Shown: piece after piece, positions 36,100 to 44,809 of the stretch
Numbering within the stretch: the stretch's first letter is position 1
How the letters are laid out: each line of letters starts with the position of its first letter
From: Maricaulis sp.
GTDB taxonomy: Bacteria; Pseudomonadota; Alphaproteobacteria; Caulobacterales; Maricaulaceae
Direction: 5' to 3'
Assembly (NCBI RefSeq): GCF_015665295.1
Contig: NZ_JADFAJ010000007.1
Location: 1-64,000 of the forward strand
Length of the DNA: 64,000 nucleotides
Made by a program: the position numbers and the translations under genes
The notes under the pieces: model-generated
The model's database searches: none
Seen by the model: only the letters and a program-made list of their open reading frames with translations
Told to the model about the DNA's origin: nothing

Positions 36100-37440
36100 A
36101 TGAGTGCCGGTATTTTCGATGTCCCGCAATCTTACTCGGGGCTGCTTGACGATGTCGTTGACCGGTACCGGATTACCGAGGAGGTCGACGACGCGTTTTT
36201 CAAGCGATCGATCATCCGGAATGTTTTCTTTTCCGGCGAAATCCTGATCAATGACGGCTACCTCGTCAATCACCCTCATGCCCTTCCTCAGGTACTTGAT
36301 GAAGACAGCCTCCTGAGGGTTATGGTCAAAAACCGTTTTGTCAAAGTGCTGGCGCGGTCACAAAACCCTGAAGCCTTCGCGTCAAATCCGGAAGTGATGG
36401 CGGCCAAGCAGATACGCACATTCCAGGAACTCGTGTCGCGGCCTGACTGGCGATCCATCAAACAAGATCTCGAACACTGGTCGGAAGGTCTTTTCGCCGG
36501 GAACATGGTCGAAGGTTGGCCCAAATACCAGATCCATGCCGGCTTCAGGAAGTTGTTTGAGGCCGCCCTGTCACAGCAACCTGAAGCAGTGGGGCTGGGA
36601 CAGCTCACCAAGTCGGTTCTGGAGGATTTTGCCGCGCGCTATCTCGATCATGCAAGCTATGAGGAAGGCCCCCGTACTGCTGTGGAAGAGGTCGCGAAGG
36701 AAATGCGGGACCAAGGTGTCATCACGAACAGCGATCTGCTCGATATCATGAACATGGCCAATCAATGCTATCACTATAACTTTGCGATGTGCATGAGTGC
36801 CGAGCGTGAAACGCCTGTCGTTGCGGATACATCAATCGGACCCGCTTTTCAGCATATCCTTCAGTTGGACAACGCGATCGAACAAGGTCTTGACGATGTC
36901 CCCGTTCTCGCGATTCCCAAAGGCTTTCCGATCGACAATGGCGCGATATTTGATCGCTTGCTCGATCATCAGAGCAAGTTGTGCCGTGCCAAGCACGAGT
37001 TCTTGTATCGGGTCACGGCCGTCTACTCCGGCCAGGACGGGTTCCGTCGCGAAGGCGCGGTCAAAGATCTGAAAGAGGCCGTGCTGGAATACCGCCGTCT
37101 GCTTGCGGAGCATTTCTCAGGCTTGGTCGGAGCGGTGGATTTTGCGCCTCGTCGGTACGCGATGATCACGTTCGGATTCGGTCGGCTAGGCTCTGCCGTG
37201 GGTGCTGACTTGGGCGTGCTGGCGGCTAATCTTGTGTCAACAAGGGGCGTTTCGTCTTTTGTCCATAAGCTCACCAGGCCGATCAGACGCAGGATGCTTG
37301 AAATCGCTCTCGATCCGGATGCAGGCGAGACCAAGATGATCGAATTCACGGCAAAAGAAATTCGACCGCGTTTTGCATCACTTGCGTTCAACACCGCCGC
37401 TGTTGAAGCTCACACGGCGGACCTGCCCAGCATCCCCTGA
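36100..37440 (+). CDS. Orphan protein of unknown function, low G+C
   Basis: 446 residues from ATG 36100 with GGGGGACGAGG upstream. No signal peptide and no clear transmembrane segment. It reads as a soluble mixed alpha/beta protein with a helical C-terminal half; visible segments include KRSIIRNVFFSGEILINDGY near the start, NMANQCYHYNFAMCMSAERE in the middle and FGFGRLGSAVGADLGVLAAN near residue 365. I recognise no domain. Base composition in the stretches I counted is 50-55% G+C, well below neighbouring genes, and codon use has more A/T third positions. It is inserted between the RND operon and sdaA, has its own leader, and has no visible mobile element. Horizontal acquisition is inferred. 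A single-gene defence or host-interaction role is possible but unsupported. Confidence 0.7.
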   Translation: MSAGIFDVPQSYSGLLDDVVDRYRITEEVDDAFFKRSIIRNVFFSGEILINDGYLVNHPHALPQVLDEDSLLRVMVKNRFVKVLARSQNPEAFASNPEVMAAKQIRTFQELVSRPDWRSIKQDLEHWSEGLFAGNMVEGWPKYQIHAGFRKLFEAALSQQPEAVGLGQLTKSVLEDFAARYLDHASYEEGPRTAVEEVAKEMRDQGVITNSDLLDIMNMANQCYHYNFAMCMSAERETPVVADTSIGPAFQHILQLDNAIEQGLDDVPVLAIPKGFPIDNGAIFDRLLDHQSKLCRAKHEFLYRVTAVYSGQDGFRREGAVKDLKEAVLEYRRLLAEHFSGLVGAVDFAPRRYAMITFGFGRLGSAVGADLGVLAANLVSTRGVSSFVHKLTRPIRRRMLEIALDPDAGETKMIEFTAKEIRPRFASLAFNTAAVEAHTADLPSIP

Positions 37441-37450
37441 TCACGTCGGG

Positions 37451-38836
37451 TCAGCACGCAACCACGTTCACAGCCAGTCCGCCCTGGCTGGTTTCCTTGT
37501 ACTTCTCCTGCATGTCGACACCGGTCTGGCGCATGGTCTCGATAACCTGGTCGAGCGAGACCTTCATGTCCGACGAGGTTGCGCGCAGGGCCAGCCGGGC
37601 GGCGTCGATCGCCTTGATGGCGCCGATCGCATTGCGCTCGATACACGGGATCTGGACCAGACCGCCGACCGGGTCACAGGTCAGGCCGAGATTGTGTTCC
37701 ATGCCGATCTCGGCGGCGTCCTCGATCTGGGCGTTATTGGCACCCATGGCTGCGGCAAGGGCAGCAGCTGCCATCGAACAGGCGACGCCGACCTCGCCCT
37801 GGCAACCGGCCTCGGCGCCGGAGATCGAAGCATTCTTCTTGTAGAGCGAGCCGATGGCCGCAGCCGTCAGGAAAAAGCGCTGCAACGCCTCCTCGTCGTC
37901 GGGGTCGCGATGATACTTGTCGAAATAGCGGGCCACGGCCGGGATGATGCCGGCCGCGCCATTGGTCGGTGCCGTGACGACCCGGCCGCCGGCGGCATTT
38001 TCTTCATTGACCGCCATCGCCCACAGATTGATCCAGTCCATGGCCGCCAACGGGTCCTTCTTCGGATCGACAGGCTCGGCGACAAGATCACGATACAGCT
38101 TGGGCGCCCGTCGCTTGACGTTCAACCCGCCGGGCAGGATGCCGTCATGGCGCAGACCGCGGTCGATGCAGTCCTCCATCGCCCGCCACAGGCCTTCCAC
38201 TCCCGCCCGGATCGTGTCCTCGGGAAGGAAGGTGCGCTCATTGGCCAGCATGATGCGATGGATCGACAGGCCGGTGCGCTCGCCAATCTCCAGGAGTTCG
38301 GCTGCGGAGTTGAAGGGGTAGGGCTCGCCTTCTTTCACATCGGCTGCGGAATTGCGTCCGGCCTCGTTTTCATCGATGACGAAACCGCCGCCGATCGAAT
38401 ACCAGATCTCTTCTTTCAGCACGCTGCCGTCTTCGCAGAACGCCCGGAACTTCATGCCATTGGCGTGGAAGGGCAGGCGGATATCGCCGCGAAAATCGAG
38501 GTCGCGGCGTTCGTCGAAGGCAATTTCCTGTCCGGTGGAAAGCCTGAGCGTCTTGCTGGCGCGGATGCGTGCCAGGCGATCCGGGATGGTGTCGGGATTG
38601 ATCCGGGCCGGGTCATGGCCTTCAAACCCCAGGAGGACGGCCGTATCCGTGCCATGGCCCAGGCCCGTCAGGGCGAGGGAACCATAGAGGTCTGCCTGCA
38701 AGCGTGCGAGCGCTTGCCCGGAAGCCTGCGCGAGCACGCGCTCGACAAAGACCTTGGCGGCCTTCATCGGGCCAACCGTATGGGAGCTGGAGGGCCCGAC
38801 GCCGATCTTGAACAGATCGAAAACACCGAAATGCAT
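37451..38836 (-). CDS. sdaA: L-serine ammonia-lyase (iron-sulfur type)
   Basis: 461 residues from ATG 38836 (MHFGVFDLFKIG). Deaminates L-serine to pyruvate using an oxygen-sensitive [4Fe-4S] cluster. Features: IGVGPSSSHTVGPMKA at the start, and cluster cysteines in EAGCQGEVGVACSM and GLTCDPVGGLVQIPC. The GTG at 38920 used by the track adds 28 residues (ADVTTADFTASDFAAS) made of a 15-bp repeat and overlaps the preceding gene; the family normally starts where I place it. The ribosome-binding site is weak for both. Likely the last gene of the kyn/Lrp-like transcript. Confidence 0.9.
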   Translation of the reverse strand: MHFGVFDLFKIGVGPSSSHTVGPMKAAKVFVERVLAQASGQALARLQADLYGSLALTGLGHGTDTAVLLGFEGHDPARINPDTIPDRLARIRASKTLRLSTGQEIAFDERRDLDFRGDIRLPFHANGMKFRAFCEDGSVLKEEIWYSIGGGFVIDENEAGRNSAADVKEGEPYPFNSAAELLEIGERTGLSIHRIMLANERTFLPEDTIRAGVEGLWRAMEDCIDRGLRHDGILPGGLNVKRRAPKLYRDLVAEPVDPKKDPLAAMDWINLWAMAVNEENAAGGRVVTAPTNGAAGIIPAVARYFDKYHRDPDDEEALQRFFLTAAAIGSLYKKNASISGAEAGCQGEVGVACSMAAAALAAAMGANNAQIEDAAEIGMEHNLGLTCDPVGGLVQIPCIERNAIGAIKAIDAARLALRATSSDMKVSLDQVIETMRQTGVDMQEKYKETSQGGLAVNVVAC

Positions 38837-38860
38837 GGCAGGTACTCGCTTTGACGCTGC

Positions 38861-38898
38861 GAAGTCAGACGCGGTGAAGTCAGCCGTCGTGACGTCAG
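38861..38898. repeat. Three imperfect 15-bp repeats between Lrp-like gene and sdaA
   Basis: On the plus strand the core GA(A/C)GTCAG recurs at 38861, 38876 and 38891 with exact 15-base spacing. It lies directly upstream of the sdaA start I chose. It may be an operator array, or coding repeats if the upstream GTG is used. Confidence 0.5.
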
Positions 38899-39161
38899 CC
38901 TTCGCCGAGACCTTGGTCACGTGTGAAGGCGTTGAAGCAGATAATGGTCTGGGTGTCCTTGATACCGGGAATGGTCTGAACCTTCTGGTTCACGAACCGT
39001 CCGATATCGGCCTCGTCCTTCAGGGTGAAGCGGGCCAGCAGGTCGAAGGCGCCGGAGATCGAGTGCACCATCGGCGCTTCGTCGAGATCGTCAACCAGCT
39101 TGGCGGCGACGTCATAGGTGTGACCCAGCTCGCATTTGATAAAGACGTAGAATTGACGCAT
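38895..39161 (-). CDS. Stand-alone Lrp/AsnC ligand-binding (RAM) domain protein
   Basis: 88 residues, only the ligand-binding half of an Lrp/AsnC regulator: FYVFIKCELGHTYDVAAKLV, a SISGAFDLLARFTLKD core with the Gly-Asp/Gly-Phe type motif, and IPGIKDTQTIICFNAFT. There is no helix-turn-helix. Such proteins may sense amino acids and modulate full-length Lrp partners or enzymes. It lies between kynU and sdaA on the same strand, so an amino acid degradation role is likely. ATG 39161 has GAGGAGTTTGCC upstream. Confidence 0.9.
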   Translation of the reverse strand: MRQFYVFIKCELGHTYDVAAKLVDDLDEAPMVHSISGAFDLLARFTLKDEADIGRFVNQKVQTIPGIKDTQTIICFNAFTRDQGLGEG

Positions 39162-39302
39162 GGCAAACTCCTCGGAACGGCCGCGTCGGCTGTCGATTCT
39201 GGCGCGGCGGGTTGGACATTATCGACAAGTGGCGACGGGTTGAACCGCCCAGTGAGACGCGCGCTGCTTCCTTCGCCAGTGCGAAATCCCGCGGTACCGG
39301 AC

Positions 39303-40532
39303 TCAGGTCACAGCGGCCCGGATATTGAACCGGTCCTGGCGCCATTCCCCGCTTTGCATGATTGAGGCGAGCCGATCGACCGCCGTCCAGACGTCTTCAT
39401 AGCCGACATAAAGCGGCGTGAAGCCAAAGCGCAATATGTCCGGTGCCCGGAAGTCACCGATCACACCGCGCGCGATCAGGGCCTGCATGATGGCATAGCC
39501 ATGCTCATGCGCGATCGAGACCTGGGAACCACGCTTGTCGGCGTTGCGCGGACTGCGAAGCTCGAACCCTTCGAGCCGCGTTTCGACCAGTTTGATGAAC
39601 AAGTCCCCGAGCGCCCTGGATTTGGCCCGGATCGCGGCCATGTCGGCTTCCAGCATGATATCGAGGCCGCACTCCAGCGCCGCCATGCCGAGAATGGCCG
39701 GCGTGCCGCACTGGAAACGGTCAATCCCGGATGCCGGTTCATAGGCATCGTCGAAATCAAACGGGCGCGCATGGCCGAGCCAGCCGGACAGGACCGGGAA
39801 GATCCGCTCATGATGGCGCTGGGCCACAAACAGAAACGCCGGCGCACCCGGGCCGCCATTGAGGTATTTATAGCCGCAGCCCACGGCGAAATCGGCGTTG
39901 CAGGCGTTGAGGTCGACGGGCAGGGCTCCGGCCGAATGGCTCAGGTCCCAGATCACCGGAATGCCGAGCGCCTGGGCTTTCGCCGTCAGCTCCGCCATGT
40001 TGTGCAGGGAGCCGGACTTGTAGTGGGTATGGGTCAGGAGCAGGGCCGCTACGTCCGGGCTGAGCGCGTCCTCGAGGGCGTCACGCGCGACCAGGCTCTG
40101 GCGGATGCGTCCGCCGGAAAGCACGGCCAGGCCTTCCATCATATAGGCATCGGTCGGAAAATTGCCGGTCTCCGAGAGGATGATCGAGCGCTCGGGATTT
40201 AGTTGAAGAGAGGCGGTGAGTGCCTTGAAAATATTCACCGATGTTGACTCACCCGCAATGACTTCATGGGCGTTGGCGCCTATCAATCGGGCGATCTTGC
40301 CACCGAGCCGCCTCGGCGCGTTGATCCAGTCATGCATGTTCCAGGAGCGGATCAGGTCTTCGCCCCATTCGTCCCGAACCACGCTGTCCAGTCGCTCCGC
40401 CACGCCGACCGGGCGGGCACCCAGCGAATTGCCATCGAGGTAGATCACGCCCTCGGGCAGGGCGAAGCGGTTTCGGAAACCGGCCAGCGGATCCTGCGCG
40501 TCGAGGGCACGGACATCGTCCAGGCTTGTCAT
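39303..40532 (-). CDS. kynU: Kynureninase
   Basis: 409 residues. PLP enzyme that cleaves kynurenine to anthranilate and alanine. Start motif LPEGVIYLDGNSLGARP, WDLSHSAGALPVDLNA with the PLP Asp, and the PLP lysine in GCGYKYLNGGPGAPAFL. ATG 40532 overlaps the kynB stop by four bases (ATGA). Downstream anthranilate degradation genes are not in the window, so the anthranilate may be excreted or used for tryptophan or quinolone synthesis elsewhere. Confidence 0.96.
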   Translation of the reverse strand: MTSLDDVRALDAQDPLAGFRNRFALPEGVIYLDGNSLGARPVGVAERLDSVVRDEWGEDLIRSWNMHDWINAPRRLGGKIARLIGANAHEVIAGESTSVNIFKALTASLQLNPERSIILSETGNFPTDAYMMEGLAVLSGGRIRQSLVARDALEDALSPDVAALLLTHTHYKSGSLHNMAELTAKAQALGIPVIWDLSHSAGALPVDLNACNADFAVGCGYKYLNGGPGAPAFLFVAQRHHERIFPVLSGWLGHARPFDFDDAYEPASGIDRFQCGTPAILGMAALECGLDIMLEADMAAIRAKSRALGDLFIKLVETRLEGFELRSPRNADKRGSQVSIAHEHGYAIMQALIARGVIGDFRAPDILRFGFTPLYVGYEDVWTAVDRLASIMQSGEWRQDRFNIRAAVT

Positions 40533-41158
40533 GGGAGCTCCCTCAACACGGCCCGTACCGGTGCGGCATCTGCGCCGGCAATTTTCAGGGGCAGGGCAAT
40601 CAACTCATAAGGTCCGTCGGGCACGCCGTCGAGGACGAGACCTTCCAGTATGCGCATGTCGTGGCGCCGGACCGCGTGATGCGCGTCCATGGACTTGGAC
40701 GTTTCCGGGTCCAGCGAGGCGGCGTCGACCCCGATCAGGCGGCAGCCACACGCCGCGAGCCGGTCGATGGTGTCGGCATGAAGGGCGCGAAAGTCCGAGT
40801 CCCAGGCGTCATGCGGGAAGGTCTTGCAGGTCCGGATGAGAACCCGGGTTTCACCCTCGATCGCGGACCAGTCCAGATCATCCGGCCTGACATGCGGCCC
40901 GGTGCCGCTGGCCGTTACCAGCACGCATGTCCCGACATAGACGTCGAGGCCGGCCCCGGCGATATCGACGCCGGCAGGATCATAATGGCTCGGAGCGTCG
41001 GCGTGGGCACCGCTGTGGGTGGACAGGGTGAGGCGCGAGACCTTCACCGGGCAATCCGGTCCGATCGTCCAGACCGTTTCGCAGGAAAAGGCCGTATCGC
41101 CGGGCCAGACCGGAAGGTCGGGGCGGAGCGTTTGTGATATGTCCCAGAGCTTTGCCAT
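40529..41158 (-). CDS. kynB: Kynurenine formamidase (cyclase family)
   Basis: 209 residues. Hydrolyses N-formylkynurenine to kynurenine and formate. Start at ATG 41158 (MAKLWDISQTLRPDLPVWPGD); the 50 extra residues of the track run into kynA. The metal-binding cyclase motif is THSGAHADAPSHY, and GVDAASLDPETSKSMDAHH provides the other ligands. Only five bases separate it from kynA and it overlaps kynU, a tight three-gene operon. Confidence 0.95.
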   Translation of the reverse strand: MAKLWDISQTLRPDLPVWPGDTAFSCETVWTIGPDCPVKVSRLTLSTHSGAHADAPSHYDPAGVDIAGAGLDVYVGTCVLVTASGTGPHVRPDDLDWSAIEGETRVLIRTCKTFPHDAWDSDFRALHADTIDRLAACGCRLIGVDAASLDPETSKSMDAHHAVRRHDMRILEGLVLDGVPDGPYELIALPLKIAGADAAPVRAVLRELP

Positions 41159-41163
41159 GACGA

Positions 41164-42012
41164 TCAGAGCGAGGTCCGCACGGTCCAGATCTCCGGGAAA
41201 AAGCGCAGGTCCAGCGCCTTGACCAGATAGGAAACCCCGCCGGTGCCACCCGTGCCGCGGCGATAGCCGATGATGCGCTCGACTGTTTTCATGTGATTGA
41301 AGCGCCATTGCTGGAACTTGTGTTCCAGGTCAACGAGTTTCTCGCCGAGTTCATAGGCTTCCCAATGGGTGTCGCTGTCGTGATAGACCGTGCGCCAGAT
41401 ATCCTCCACCGCCGGACTGGCCTCGTAGGGCTGCGACCAGTCACGCTCCAGCCGGTCGGCGGGAATGTCGTATCCCTTGCGTGACAGCCAGCGCAGCGCC
41501 TCATCCCACAGGCTGGGACTGTTGAGGGCCTCGCTGACCATCTTGTGGGCCGGCGGATTGCTGGCATGGACGCGGGCGAGGGCGCCATTCTTGTTGCCGA
41601 GCCGGTATTCCAGCGTGCGGTACTGGAAGGACTGGAAACCGGACGAGGCCCCCAGCTTGTCGCGGAAGGCGAGATAGTCGGTCGGTGTCATCGTGGCCAG
41701 GACTTCCCAGGCCTGGATCAATTGTTCCTGGACGCGACTGACGCGCGCGAATTTCTTCAAAGCGGGTCCGACATCATCGCGCCGCAAATCGTCAAGCGCA
41801 GCCCCGGTCTCGTGAAGCAACAGTTTCATCCACAATTCGGCGACATGATGGATGATGACGAACAGCATTTCGTCATGCTCGTCGGTGATGGGTTTCTGGG
41901 CCGCCAGCAGCGTGTCGAGCGCGAGATATCCGCCATAGGACATTTCGTCCTTGAAATCCCAGTGGATGTCCTCGCCGGACACGTCCACCCGGGAGGTGAA
42001 GGTCTCGCTCAT
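41164..42012 (-). CDS. kynA: Tryptophan 2,3-dioxygenase
   Basis: 282 residues from ATG 42012 with GGAGAG upstream. Heme enzyme that opens the indole ring of tryptophan to N-formylkynurenine. Motifs: SYGGYLALDTLLAAQ, DEMLFVIIHHVAELWMKLLL, and the heme-ligand segment FNHMKTVERIIGYRRGTGG. First gene of kynA-kynB-kynU. About 160 bases separate it from the divergent HupE-like gene and should hold the operon promoter. Confidence 0.96.
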   Translation of the reverse strand: MSETFTSRVDVSGEDIHWDFKDEMSYGGYLALDTLLAAQKPITDEHDEMLFVIIHHVAELWMKLLLHETGAALDDLRRDDVGPALKKFARVSRVQEQLIQAWEVLATMTPTDYLAFRDKLGASSGFQSFQYRTLEYRLGNKNGALARVHASNPPAHKMVSEALNSPSLWDEALRWLSRKGYDIPADRLERDWSQPYEASPAVEDIWRTVYHDSDTHWEAYELGEKLVDLEHKFQQWRFNHMKTVERIIGYRRGTGGTGGVSYLVKALDLRFFPEIWTVRTSL

Positions 42013-42176
42013 GCCGCTACTCTCCGTTCTCCGGCCGCGGATCGGATCGACTCGCGAACGCCATCGTCCTTGCGTCGAGGTGTAGGGTCTAACGAGGCCG
42101 ACTGGCAACCGCGATGGATGCTTGTAGCCGGCGGTGAGCTTGCCTAGCTTGCCGCGGCATCGGCAAGGAGACGGAC

Positions 42177-42761
42177 ATGGAAGCGGCGGTTGAACAGACG
42201 GTCTGGGACGTTATCGCGCTCTATCTGCGTCAGGGTTACCTGCACATTCTGCCCAAGGGGCTCGACCATATCCTGTTCGTCCTGGCGCTGTTCTTTGCCT
42301 CGACGCGGATGAAGCCGCTGATCTGGCAGATAACGGCCTTCACGCTCGCTCACACGCTAACCCTCGGTCTCGCCACGCTCGGCTATGTCCGGCTGGACCC
42401 GGCGATTGTCGAGCCGATCATCGCGCTGTCGATTGCCTTCGTCGCCATCGAGAACCTGGTTTTCAGGGACATGACGCGCTGGCGCCCGGCGATCGTCTTT
42501 GCCTTCGGCTTGTTCCACGGGCTGGGCTTTGCCGGTGTGCTGGCCGAGTATGGCCTGCCGCAGGACCAGATCCTGCCATCCCTGCTGAGCTTCAATGTCG
42601 GGGTCGAAGCCGGGCAGCTGACCATTGTCAGCGTGTGCTGGCTTGTCCTGCATCGCTTTGCAGACGCGACCTGGTACCCCTGGCTGGTCCGGATCGCCTC
42701 TGGCGCCATCGCGCTGATGGCGATCTGGTGGACGATCGAACGGGTCTTCCTGGGCGGCTGA
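42177..42761 (+). CDS. HupE/UreJ-like membrane protein
   Basis: 194 residues with about six transmembrane helices. Conserved His-bearing helices of the HupE/UreJ family appear: KGLDHILFVLALFFAS, TAFTLAHTLTLGLA and FGLFHGLGFAGVLAEYGL. Family members transport nickel or cobalt or have unknown function; no urease or hydrogenase gene is nearby, so metal specificity is open. Followed by a strong hairpin shared with the convergent M2 peptidase gene. Confidence 0.85.
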   Translation: MEAAVEQTVWDVIALYLRQGYLHILPKGLDHILFVLALFFASTRMKPLIWQITAFTLAHTLTLGLATLGYVRLDPAIVEPIIALSIAFVAIENLVFRDMTRWRPAIVFAFGLFHGLGFAGVLAEYGLPQDQILPSLLSFNVGVEAGQLTIVSVCWLVLHRFADATWYPWLVRIASGAIALMAIWWTIERVFLGG

Positions 42762-42786
42762 TCCCGGTCCGACCTGGCAGCAACGA

Positions 42787-42818
42787 AAAAGGGCGGCGCC
42801 GGATGACGCCGCCCTTTT
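42787..42818. terminator. Bidirectional intrinsic terminator
   Basis: AAAAGGGCGGCG / CGCCGCCCTTTT, a perfect 12-bp stem with an 8-nt loop, flanked by A and T runs on either side, in the gap between two convergent genes. It can terminate in both directions. Confidence 0.85.
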
Positions 42819-42839
42819 CATGTGTCTGTCTCTCAGGGC

Positions 42840-44702
42840 CTACCAGCCGCAATCGCGGTCGGCATTGGCTTGCTGCAGGTGGTTCATGAGCGGCTGGAAG
42901 TAGGCGATGATGGCCGAGCCATCCATCTCGCGGGTACCGGTGAAGGCTTCCAGCGCGTCCGGCCAGGGCTGGCTGGCACCCATTTCCATCATCGCGTTGA
43001 AGCGGGCACCGACTTCCTCATTGCCGTAAATCGAACAGCGATGCAGCGGGCCTTCCCAGCCGGCCATTTCACAGGCGGCTTCATGAAACTGGAACTGCAT
43101 GATGAAGCTCAGGAAGTAGCGCAGATAGGGCACATTGTTGGCGATGTGATACTTCGAGCCCGGATCGAAGGCACCGTCACCGCGCTCAACCGGCGGCACA
43201 ATGCCCTGATAGTTTTCGCGCAACTCCCACCAGGCGTCATTATAGTCTTCCGGCTGGATCTCGCCGCGCAGCACGCGCCAGCGCCACTGGTCCATCATGA
43301 TGGCGAAGGGCAGGAAGGCGATCTTGTCGAGGGCGGTATCCATCAGCAGGCCGAGATCCGCCGAGGCGTCCGGCACATCGGCCGGATCGAGCAGACCGAT
43401 CTGGACCAGATAATCCGGTGTCACCGAGAGCGCGATAAAGTCGCCGATGGCCTCGTGGAAGCCATCATGGGCGCCGTTCTGGAAGAGGAAGTCCTGCTGA
43501 TTGTAGGCGCGCTGGTAGAAATTGTGTCCCAGCTCGTGGTGCACGGTGACGAAGTCATCGGCATTGACGCGGGTACACATCTTGATGCGCAGATCATCAA
43601 CGCTGTCGAGATTCCAGGCCGAGGCGTGGCAGGCGACTTGCCGGTCACGCGGCTGGGTGATCAGGGAGCGTTCCCAGAACGTGTCCGGGAGCTCTTCCAT
43701 ACCGAGCGAGGTGAAGAAGGTTTCCGCCGTTTCCGTCATGCGGATCGGATCATAGTCGGCATCGACCAGCAATTGCGTCAGGTCATAGGCCGGACCGGCA
43801 TCACTGACCGAGGCGACATCACTCAGCGCGGCCCAGGACTGGGCCCACATATTGCCCAGCAGGTCAGCCCGGATCGGCCCTTCAGCCGCCTGGACCTCGT
43901 CGCCATAAAGCTCGTTCAGATCGTCGCGGACATAACAGTGGAGCTGCTCATAGAGCGGCTCGACCTGGCCCCACAGACGCTCGACCTCGGCTTCCATCGC
44001 GGCGGCCGGCATATCGTAGTTCGACAGCCACATTTCAGCGAGATCGGAGAAACCCAGATCGCGGGCGCCGGCATTGGCGATCTCCACCATCTCGGCATAG
44101 TCCGTCGCCATCTGTTCGGGACCATAGCTGTCGCGCCAGCCGGCCCAGACATGGGCGAGGAATTCCGGATCGCGGCTGGTCCGCATGATGTTTTCCAGCT
44201 CATTGTGATCGACCATTTCACCGTCGATTTCCATCAGGCCGGTGGAGTAGGCGGACCCCATACGCGTTGACAATTCCGACAGGCGCGCGGCCGCGGCACT
44301 GTCTGACGGTGCCGGGAGTGTGATGCCGGCACGCAGGACATTCATCTTGCGGGACATCTCGGTGGTCAGTTCGAGCTCGTTGTAGCGTGCGGTCTCGGTC
44401 GCCAGGCGCACAGCCATCTCGGTGCCCTGTGTCGACATCCGCTCGAGCAGCCAGTTGGTGTCATAGGTGATGAAGTTGTTCTGCACCCAGGCCGTTCGCG
44501 CGCCGAATTCGCTGAAAGCGCGCAGTTCGGTCTCCGCGTCGGTCAGGAAGCGCTCGGCATCGGCGAGCGTGACCGCGGTATCTGTCGGCGTGTTCGCCGC
44601 GTAGCTGTCGCCCGTTCCCGCCGGGGGTTCGGTCGGGGCGCTGCACCCCGCCATAACAGCCAGAAGGGCGCCGGAGGCGACGCCTGCCATCAATCGTTTC
44701 AT
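42840..44702 (-). CDS. M2 family zinc metallopeptidase (ACE-like peptidyl-dipeptidase), lipoprotein
   Basis: 620 residues from ATG 44702 with GGGGAGAG upstream. The signal ends in lipobox LAVMAGC. The zinc site is VHHELGHNFYQ (HExxH) with the downstream ligand Glu in GFHEAIGDFIALS, matching angiotensin-converting-enzyme homologues. The protein probably sits in the periplasm or outer membrane inner face and removes C-terminal dipeptides from peptides. ACE-family chloride-site features were not checked. Stands alone. Confidence 0.93.
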   Translation of the reverse strand: MKRLMAGVASGALLAVMAGCSAPTEPPAGTGDSYAANTPTDTAVTLADAERFLTDAETELRAFSEFGARTAWVQNNFITYDTNWLLERMSTQGTEMAVRLATETARYNELELTTEMSRKMNVLRAGITLPAPSDSAAAARLSELSTRMGSAYSTGLMEIDGEMVDHNELENIMRTSRDPEFLAHVWAGWRDSYGPEQMATDYAEMVEIANAGARDLGFSDLAEMWLSNYDMPAAAMEAEVERLWGQVEPLYEQLHCYVRDDLNELYGDEVQAAEGPIRADLLGNMWAQSWAALSDVASVSDAGPAYDLTQLLVDADYDPIRMTETAETFFTSLGMEELPDTFWERSLITQPRDRQVACHASAWNLDSVDDLRIKMCTRVNADDFVTVHHELGHNFYQRAYNQQDFLFQNGAHDGFHEAIGDFIALSVTPDYLVQIGLLDPADVPDASADLGLLMDTALDKIAFLPFAIMMDQWRWRVLRGEIQPEDYNDAWWELRENYQGIVPPVERGDGAFDPGSKYHIANNVPYLRYFLSFIMQFQFHEAACEMAGWEGPLHRCSIYGNEEVGARFNAMMEMGASQPWPDALEAFTGTREMDGSAIIAYFQPLMNHLQQANADRDCGW

Positions 44703-44809
44703 GGTTTCTCTCCCCATCTGTCCTGAGACAGAAATGACTCCTGACCTCTATGGTGAAGCGCGCTTCGTGCACGTCAAGCGGTCAAAGCGGGGCAATGCGT
44801 CCGAGATTC

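Noticed and set aside
37373-38854. 493-codon plus-strand ORF
   Set aside because: Antisense shadow of sdaA, which has all its cluster cysteines.
38837-38920. Longer sdaA N-terminus from GTG 38920
   Set aside because: It adds low-complexity repeats before the usual family start and overlaps the Lrp-like gene; kept only as a finding.
42822-44270. 482-codon plus-strand ORF
   Set aside because: Antisense shadow of the M2 peptidase with its HExxH site.
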